Shown here in pieces: positions 13,767-18,163 of a DNA stretch of 18,163 nt. This DNA comes from Thermoplasmata archaeon (GTDB taxonomy: Archaea > Thermoplasmatota > Thermoplasmata > Lutacidiplasmatales > UBA184): assembly GCA_030039715.1 (NCBI GenBank), contig JASHVA010000017.1:1-18163 (forward strand), written 5' to 3'. The position numbers and the translations under genes were made by a program. Within the stretch, counting starts at the first letter, position 1, and every line of letters starts with the position of its first letter. The notes beneath the pieces are model-generated. The model was not told the DNA's origin. It was given only the letters and a program-made list of their open reading frames with translations, and did not search any database.

Positions 13767-14687
13767 TCAGGCGCGCCGGAGCTTGCCGACGATCGGCTCC
13801 TCGACCACGCCCGACTCTTCGAGACGGTTGAGGAGGAGCTCGGCGCGGTCCGCCACGACGCCCTGCGCCTCGAGGCGGCTCACGACCTCCTTCAGGTCAG
13901 CGTACCCGTCGACCGACACCTCGGCGATCTCGTCGAGGAGGTCGAGGAAGACCGACTCCTCCGCACGTTCCGCCGCCGACGGAGCGGGCGCGGGCGGCTT
14001 CGGAGGCGCCGCGGGGCGGACGGTCACCGACACGGAGGTTGAGGTCGAGGGGCGGGGCCCGGTCTCGCCCGCGATCGCCCGGACCACGGCGGCGAGCTCG
14101 CGGCGGAAGGCCGGTCGATCGACGGCCGGATAGCGCCGGAGCGACTCGTGGGCGGCTCGGATCCAAGCGGACGGGACCCCCTCGACGCGCAGGGACTCCT
14201 CGGACGTCGACGGGGACTTCTCGACCCGTTCGACGAGGTCGAGTCGGTCGAGCGTCTGTCGCACCATGTCGGACCAGAGCGCCCGCTCCTCGTTCTCGGA
14301 GACGGACCGAACGGCCTCGGCGCGGACGGAGACGTACGCGACGCCGTCGCGTCCGCGGTAGAGGTGGACCTTTCCCACGACGAGCGCCGGCCGCGATTCC
14401 CGACCCTGCCGCAATTGCGCCATCGCGCGCGGCTGGAAGCTCCCGGCGGTTACCGCCACTGCACCGGTCGGGTCGGCGAGCCGGGCCCGCCAGAACGTGT
14501 TCGCCTCCTCCCGTCCGATCGACTCGGCCGGGGAGAGCGAGCCGGCGACGACGACCCGGCTCATCCGGGCGCCGAACGGAGAGAGGAGATAGCTCGTCGC
14601 GCGGTCTCCCGCGCCCCGTTCCTCCTCGAGCGAGCTCTCGAGCTCCCGGGCGGAGACGCGCCAGGCCGGTTCGCGGAGCGACATCAT
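13767..14687 (-). CDS. RPA-associated protein (COG3390 / Rpap-like), OB fold plus C-terminal winged helix
   Basis: 306 residues. Partner of the archaeal RPA encoded just upstream; such rpa-rpap pairs are known in euryarchaea, where both act in single-stranded DNA binding. The N-terminal part, TSYLLSPFGARMSRVVVAGSL (31-51) followed by FWRARLADPTGAVAVTAGSF (65-84), is a typical COG3390 OB-fold core. A Pro/Ala-rich linker (about 210-240) leads to a C-terminal winged-helix-like segment (about 243-304, FLDLLDEIAEVSVDGYADLKEV then LLLNRLEESGVVEEPIVGKLRR), resembling the C-terminus of RPA32. The ATG at 14687 overlaps the upstream stop codon as ATGA. A second ATG follows immediately at 14684. Note that an apparent longer reading frame runs back into the rpa gene. 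Confidence 0.87.
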   Translation of the reverse strand: MMSLREPAWRVSARELESSLEEERGAGDRATSYLLSPFGARMSRVVVAGSLSPAESIGREEANTFWRARLADPTGAVAVTAGSFQPRAMAQLRQGRESRPALVVGKVHLYRGRDGVAYVSVRAEAVRSVSENEERALWSDMVRQTLDRLDLVERVEKSPSTSEESLRVEGVPSAWIRAAHESLRRYPAVDRPAFRRELAAVVRAIAGETGPRPSTSTSVSVTVRPAAPPKPPAPAPSAAERAEESVFLDLLDEIAEVSVDGYADLKEVVSRLEAQGVVADRAELLLNRLEESGVVEEPIVGKLRRA

Positions 14688-15850
14688 CCCCCTTCGCCGA
14701 AGCGGGCCGAGAGTTCGGTGGCGGCGGCGTCGAGGTCGACCTCGACCGGTTCGATCGACTCGGGCTGGATCGTGACCCCGAAGTCGTCCTTCGTCCCCTG
14801 GCCGCGCACGCGGAGGCGACGGCCCAGCACGGACTCGAGGAGCTGCTCTTCGAGCAGGCTCGGGTCCGGCTGCTCCCGGAGCCGGGACTTCGCCTCGGCG
14901 AGGCTCACGCCCCAGAGCCGCTCGGTCTCGGCCCGGCCCGCGTTGACCGTGAGCGCGCCCGTACCGTCGTCGAGCACGAGACGGGCCCGCAGGTCCGCCT
15001 GGCCCTCGACCTGGCCGTGCACCCGGCAGATCCCGCTCTTCACCGAGCGGCGGCAGGTGGGACAGCGATAGACGAGGCCGCTCGGCGGCAGGAGACCGAC
15101 GACGATCCCTTCCACCGCCACGGCATCTCCACCCCCCTCGTCCTCGACCCGGGCGATCGCGCGGGGACCGGAGTGCGAAATCGCCGCCGCCTCCGGAAGG
15201 TCGGGCTCCTCGATCCGCGTCACCGTCGAGCGTTCGTCGAGGACCAACTGGGCCCGACCCCGAAACTCGCGGAGGTAGCCGCCGGAGACCTGGAGCGCCT
15301 CGCCGGCGGTGAGCCCGAAGTCGCTCCAGGAGGAGAACGCCATCGTGCCGGAGCGGTCGGCGAACAGCCCCTCGTGCACGACGCGCCGTTCCGCGCCGAC
15401 CGTCACCGGCTTCGCCTGTACTCGCACGACGCGCACGCGCAGCCGGAAACCGTCGTCGCGGGCGGCGAGCTCCTTGAGCGGCTTCAGCGGCAGCTCCGAT
15501 TCGGAGACGCGCGGGAGCTCGACCGGGCTCGCCGGCTCGACGTGCGTCTTCCAGGTGAAGACGAGCTCGGGCCGGTCCCGGAACTCGCGCACTTCCGCGC
15601 CGACGGCCCGCACGACGGCGCCGCGTTCGAGACCCTCGCGCGGGGGATCCCACCATGTGAACCGGACCGACGCCGTCCCGTCGCTGAGGAAGCCGGACGC
15701 CAGCGGCCGGCGTCCTCCGTCGGAGCGTCGCGTCACCTCTCGGCGCTCGAAGGAGACGACGCGCGCGACGATCTCGACCGGGGAGGTCCCGACGCGGAGC
15801 TCGCGGAGGCGGGTCTCGGGCGGAGCGGAGACGGACGATGAACCGGACAT
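14684..15850 (-). CDS. Archaeal replication protein A (RPA41-like), three OB folds with a zinc finger
   Basis: Single-stranded DNA-binding protein for replication and repair. 388 residues. OB fold 1 about 20-105 (SFERREV, LSDGTASVRFTWWD, GAVVRAVGAEVREFRDRPEL), OB fold 2 about 130-215 (FADRSGTMAFSSWSDFGLTAGEAL, GGYLREFRGRAQLVL), OB fold 3 about 245-370. The third contains a zinc-finger pattern YRCPTCRRSVKSGICRVHG (261-279) with ligands Cys263, Cys266, Cys275 and His278, followed by LVLDDGTGALTVNAG. This is the euryarchaeal RPA41/Rpa-type arrangement. ATG 15850 is the first plausible start after the TATA-like box at 15883-15890. The stop overlaps the start of the Rpap-like gene, so stoichiometric expression by coupling is likely. 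Confidence 0.92.
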   Translation of the reverse strand: MSGSSSVSAPPETRLRELRVGTSPVEIVARVVSFERREVTRRSDGGRRPLASGFLSDGTASVRFTWWDPPREGLERGAVVRAVGAEVREFRDRPELVFTWKTHVEPASPVELPRVSESELPLKPLKELAARDDGFRLRVRVVRVQAKPVTVGAERRVVHEGLFADRSGTMAFSSWSDFGLTAGEALQVSGGYLREFRGRAQLVLDERSTVTRIEEPDLPEAAAISHSGPRAIARVEDEGGGDAVAVEGIVVGLLPPSGLVYRCPTCRRSVKSGICRVHGQVEGQADLRARLVLDDGTGALTVNAGRAETERLWGVSLAEAKSRLREQPDPSLLEEQLLESVLGRRLRVRGQGTKDDFGVTIQPESIEPVEVDLDAAATELSARFGEGG

Positions 15851-15882
15851 CGATCGGGCGGGCGCCGGGAACGTCCGGTCGC

Positions 15883-15890
15883 GATAAAAG
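15883..15890 (-). promoter_or_regulatory. TATA-like box for the rpa operon
   Basis: Minus-strand CTTTTATC, about 36 nt upstream of ATG 15850, so a leader of roughly 6-10 nt is expected. Read on the plus strand (GATAAAAG) it also lies 25 nt before the alternative pyrF start TTG 15911. Confidence 0.45.
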
Positions 15891-15931
15891 CGACGGCTCG
15901 TAGGCGCAGGTTGAACACTGAGAATGGGCAA

Positions 15932-15938
15932 TCTATTT
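15932..15938 (+). promoter_or_regulatory. TATA-like box for pyrF
   Basis: TCTATTT, centred 30 nt upstream of GTG 15965, matching the spacing seen at other genes here and supporting that start. Confidence 0.4.
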
Positions 15939-15964
15939 CCCCCCGCCCCGCTGACCTCGGTGCG

Positions 15965-16807
15965 GTGCCGGAGAAGTTCGTCCCGCGGGTCGATCGGATC
16001 CTCAAGGCGCGCGACTCTCTCGTCTGCGTCGGCCTCGATCCGGACCCGGCGCAGATGCCGAAGCCGCTCCGCCGGCTGCCCCTCTCGCGCCAGCTCGACC
16101 GCTTCCTGGACGGCATCGTCGACGCGACACTCCCGCACGCGGCCGCCTACAAGATGCAGCTCGGCTTCTACCTCCGATACGGTCCCGAGGGGTTCGCGAG
16201 CCTCGCGCGCGTCGTGCGTCGCATCGGGTCGACGCGGATCCGGATCCTCGACCTCAAGGCGAACGACATCCCGAACACGATGAGCTTCGTCCGGGACGGT
16301 GCGTTCAAGCAGTTCGGCTTCGACGCGGTCACCGTGACCCCGTGGATCGGCTGGGACTCGGTCCAGCCGTTCCTCGAGGACGGGACGCACGGCCTGTTCA
16401 TCGTGGCCCATTCCTCGAATCCCGGCGCCCCGGACTTCCAGGAGATCCCGACGCCGCGCGGGCCGCTCTGGCTCGCGGTCGTCGGGGAGGCCCGCCGGCT
16501 CTCGCACGCCCACGGCAACGTCGGGGTCGTGCTCGGCGCTACGTTCTCCGATGCGTTCCGCGCGGCGCGTTCCCTGCTCGGGAACGGGATCCCGATCCTC
16601 GTGCCGGGGGTCGGAGCGCAGGGCGGCTCGCTCTCGAGCGCCGTGCGCGACGGGGTCGACGCCCACGGGCGGGGTCTCCTCGTGAACGCGTCGCGGTCGA
16701 TCACGTACGCCTCCGCCGGCGAGGACTGGAAGAAGGCGGCCGGTGCCGAGGCGGGTCGGCTCAAGGTCCAGATAAACCAGCTTCGTGCAGGCCTGCGTAC
16801 AGGCTGA
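15965..16807 (+). CDS. pyrF: Orotidine-5'-phosphate decarboxylase, type-2-like
   Basis: Last step of UMP synthesis, decarboxylation of OMP. 280 residues from GTG 15965; TTG 15911 would add 18. Length and several blocks match the longer type-2 (PyrF subfamily 2) enzymes: SLVCVGLDPDPAQMP (18-32), FIVAHSSNPGAPDFQEIP (145-162), VVLGATFSDAFRAAR (188-202), PILVPGVGAQGGSL (210-223, phosphate grip) and NASRSI (241-246). The catalytic D-x-K-x-x-D array is Asp96, Lys98, Asp101 in LDLKANDIPNT (95-105). Type-2 enzymes usually have KRGDI here, whereas DIPNT is what archaeal type-1 enzymes show. The catalytic residues are complete, so it should be active. The 3' end overlaps the convergent glycosyltransferase gene by 47 bp. 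Confidence 0.92.
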   Translation: MPEKFVPRVDRILKARDSLVCVGLDPDPAQMPKPLRRLPLSRQLDRFLDGIVDATLPHAAAYKMQLGFYLRYGPEGFASLARVVRRIGSTRIRILDLKANDIPNTMSFVRDGAFKQFGFDAVTVTPWIGWDSVQPFLEDGTHGLFIVAHSSNPGAPDFQEIPTPRGPLWLAVVGEARRLSHAHGNVGVVLGATFSDAFRAARSLLGNGIPILVPGVGAQGGSLSSAVRDGVDAHGRGLLVNASRSITYASAGEDWKKAAGAEAGRLKVQINQLRAGLRTG

Positions 16808-17906
16808 GCAGCTGGTGCGCCACCGTCGAGAGCCCGTAGCGCTCTTGCGCCCGCTTGCGGCCGGCCGCGCCCATCCGGCGGGCGAGCGCCGGGTCGTCCA
16901 GCAGTACGCGGATCTTGGCCGCGAGGTCCGCGGCGAGGAGCGGCTCGGCGAGCAGCCCTTCCTTGCCGGGCTCGATCACCTCTCGCACCCCGGGCATGTC
17001 CGCGATCACGACCGGGAGTCCGACGGCCATCGCCTCGGCGACCGCGAGGCCGAACCCCTCGAGCCGGTTCTGCGACGGGAACACGAAGAGGTCGGCGAGG
17101 GCGAGATACCGCGGGAGGTCGTCGTCCGCGACCGACGCGCAGAACCGGACCCGCTCGCTGACCCCGAGCCGGCCCGCGAGGCCGACCAGGCTCGGGAGTC
17201 GGGGGCCCGCGCCGACCACGAGGAGCACGACGTCGCTCGGGAGGAGCGGCAGCGCCTGCAGGATCACGTCGACCCCCTTGTGCGGGACGAGCCGGCCGGT
17301 GAAGGCGAGGACGCGCTTTCCCTCGAGCCGCAGGTCGCCGCGGAGGTCGCTCGCATCGAGCCCCGGGCGGAACCAGTCCAGGTCGACGACCGACGGGATG
17401 ACGGCCAACTCGCGCCCGCGCAACATCGCGGACGTCACTCCGTAGCTCCTCGTGTGCACGATGATCTTGCCGACCCGGCGGAGCGTGGGCGGCAGGAAGA
17501 CCCTCTGGTAGAGGCCGGCGAGGAGCCGGCCCGTCGTGCCGGCGAGATAGAGATCGCAGTGGTACGTCAGGCAGACCGGAGTGCTCCGACGCTGAAGGGA
17601 ACGGGTCGCGAAGAACGAGGTCAGTGGCGGAGGGTAGTGGAGGTGGACAACGTCGGCGTCGAGCGCCCGGAGGAGCGAGGTCGTCCCGATGTCGAACGGC
17701 GTGTTGAAGGCGACGCCGAGCGTTCGGGTCCGCAGGATCCGGTACCCTTCGGTTCGCTCCTCGCGAGGTAGGTCCCGGCGGTACCGGGAAGTGACCACGG
17801 TGACATCGTGGCCCTCCCGAGCGAACTCCCGGGCGAGGCTCCGGACGTGGGACTCCACTCCCCCCGCGTGCGGATGGAAGAACGGGCTGACCTGAACGAT
17901 GCGCAC
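16761..17906 (-). CDS. GT4-family glycosyltransferase (glycogen synthase/PimA-like fold)
   Basis: 381 residues, the normal length for a GT-B enzyme. The N-terminal acceptor domain opens MRIVQVSPFFHPHAGGVESH (1-20) with the glycine-rich loop. The C-terminal donor domain carries AFTGRLVPHKGVD (201-213) and the family E-x7-E motif in EGFGLAVAEAMAVGLPVV (283-300; Glu283 and Glu291) that binds the nucleotide sugar. Retaining transfer is expected. Donor and acceptor are unknown; surface polysaccharide, glycolipid or protein glycosylation are all possible. The start is GTG 17906, with a TAAAG-containing box about 25 nt upstream. Its last 15 codons overlap pyrF antisense. The relation to pdxS, 63 bp upstream on the same strand, is unclear. 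Confidence 0.93.
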   Translation of the reverse strand: MRIVQVSPFFHPHAGGVESHVRSLAREFAREGHDVTVVTSRYRRDLPREERTEGYRILRTRTLGVAFNTPFDIGTTSLLRALDADVVHLHYPPPLTSFFATRSLQRRSTPVCLTYHCDLYLAGTTGRLLAGLYQRVFLPPTLRRVGKIIVHTRSYGVTSAMLRGRELAVIPSVVDLDWFRPGLDASDLRGDLRLEGKRVLAFTGRLVPHKGVDVILQALPLLPSDVVLLVVGAGPRLPSLVGLAGRLGVSERVRFCASVADDDLPRYLALADLFVFPSQNRLEGFGLAVAEAMAVGLPVVIADMPGVREVIEPGKEGLLAEPLLAADLAAKIRVLLDDPALARRMGAAGRKRAQERYGLSTVAHQLLSLYAGLHEAGLSGP

Positions 17907-17926
17907 GGCCGGTTCACGGCGTTCCC

Positions 17927-17935
17927 ATCTTTACG
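17927..17935 (-). promoter_or_regulatory. TATA-like box for the glycosyltransferase gene
   Basis: Minus-strand CGTAAAGAT, centred about 25 nt upstream of GTG 17906, inside the 63-bp gap after pdxS. Confidence 0.4.
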
Positions 17936-17969
17936 GGCATCGGCGCGGCGGAGCCTCGGCGGGGACCGC

Positions 17970-18163
17970 TCACGCTTCGGTCGGGCGCCGACGACCGGCC
18001 TCAGGCGCCGACTCGCGGGATTGGAGGAGCTCCTCGGTCGGGAGCGTGCCGATCTCGACGCCCTTCATCGCCTCGCCGAGGCCCGAAGAGACGCGCGCCA
18101 CGACGTCCGGCCGGTCGTACTGGGTCGACGCCTCGACGATCGCGCGGGCGACCTTCATCGGGT
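17970..18163 (-). CDS. pdxS: PdxS, pyridoxal 5'-phosphate synthase lyase subunit (C-terminal fragment)
   Basis: Only the last 63 complete codons plus a partial one lie in the window; the N-terminus is beyond the right edge. PdxS condenses ribose 5-phosphate, glyceraldehyde 3-phosphate and ammonia (from PdxT) to pyridoxal phosphate. The visible piece, PMKVARAIVEASTQYDRPDV (from the edge) then VARVSSGLGEAMKGVEIGTL, matches the PdxS C-terminal helices, where ARAIVEA and SxGLGEAMxGxEI are near-invariant. The Met at 18158 is internal, not a start. The usual end is a short LQERGW; here it reads LLQSRESAPEAGRRRPTEA, longer and polar. Identification rests on about 40 residues but the match is distinctive. 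Confidence 0.87.
   Translation of the reverse strand, partial: PMKVARAIVEASTQYDRPDVVARVSSGLGEAMKGVEIGTLPTEELLQSRESAPEAGRRRPTEA

Noticed and set aside
14039..15841. 600-codon plus-strand ORF opposite the RPA operon.
   Set aside because: Arg/Pro/Gly-rich shadow frame; the opposite strand encodes RPA with zinc ligands and its partner.
16787..16796. Palindrome GCAGGCCTGC as a transcription terminator.
   Set aside because: It lies inside coding sequence of both convergent genes and no T run follows on either strand.
17970..18158. A complete 62-residue small protein.
   Set aside because: The sequence matches the C-terminal helices of PdxS and the frame stays open to the window edge, so the first Met is internal.
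1..18163. CRISPR arrays, insertion sequences, tRNA or rRNA genes, toxin-antitoxin or defence modules.
   Set aside because: No regularly spaced direct repeats, no transposase or integrase motifs, no cloverleaf-like stretch and no rRNA-like sequence were recognised in any gap; the gaps are all under 150 bp.

Overview
The window looks like a piece of a high-G+C archaeal chromosome, most probably from the Thermoplasmatota or a nearby euryarchaeal lineage. The archaeal markers are translation factor aIF1A, the KEOPS kinase Bud32, an RPA-type single-strand-binding protein with its partner (a euryarchaeal pair), a COG1340-type coiled-coil protein, and a membrane-anchored FKBP with an extracytoplasmic face. 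Many genes have an A/T-rich TATA-like box about 24-32 nt upstream of the start codon, as expected for leaderless archaeal mRNAs. The phylum is inferred; no rRNA or tRNA gene is visible. Both edges cut genes: a crotonase on the left and PdxS on the right.

Layout. 1-529 (-): enoyl-CoA hydratase, C-terminus cut. It is divergent from a run of plus-strand genes at 644-3086: MFS transporter, SRPBCC-like protein, Bud32. These converge on a minus-strand cluster at 3096-5911, whose transcription order is amidohydrolase, aIF1A, NAD(P)HX repair enzyme Nnr. Divergent from that is a plus-strand pair at 6007-8044: a membrane PH-domain protein and the ETF:quinone oxidoreductase FixC. FixC converges, stop codon on stop codon, with a minus-strand acyl-CoA dehydrogenase-EtfB-EtfA operon (8041-10949). 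Divergent from acd, and sharing one TATA-like element with it, are larB and the coiled-coil gene (11012-12697). Minus-strand genes follow: FKBP (12705-13628) and the RPA pair (13767-15850). At the right are orotidine-5'-phosphate decarboxylase (+), a GT4 glycosyltransferase (-) and the C-terminus of PdxS (-).

Functional themes. The clearest shared pathway is acyl-CoA oxidation coupled to the membrane: acyl-CoA dehydrogenase passes electrons to EtfAB, FixC passes them to the quinone pool, and the crotonase at the left edge could do the next beta-oxidation step. A second, looser theme is cofactor metabolism: Nnr (NAD(P)H repair), LarB (nickel-pincer nucleotide from a nicotinate nucleotide) and PdxS (pyridoxal phosphate). 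The rest is core information processing (aIF1A, Bud32, RPA pair), pyrimidine synthesis and envelope functions.

I see no CRISPR array, transposon, integrase, toxin-antitoxin pair or defence island, and no evidence for a wholly new multi-gene system. The points most worth a second look are a tiny ORF placed exactly where a leaderless transcript upstream of the FKBP should start; an OMP decarboxylase of type-2 architecture with a type-1-like catalytic motif; a Bud32 with an altered DFG motif; one TATA element between two divergent genes; FixC without FixX; and a LarB without LarC/LarE nearby. Intergenic gaps are all under 150 bp.
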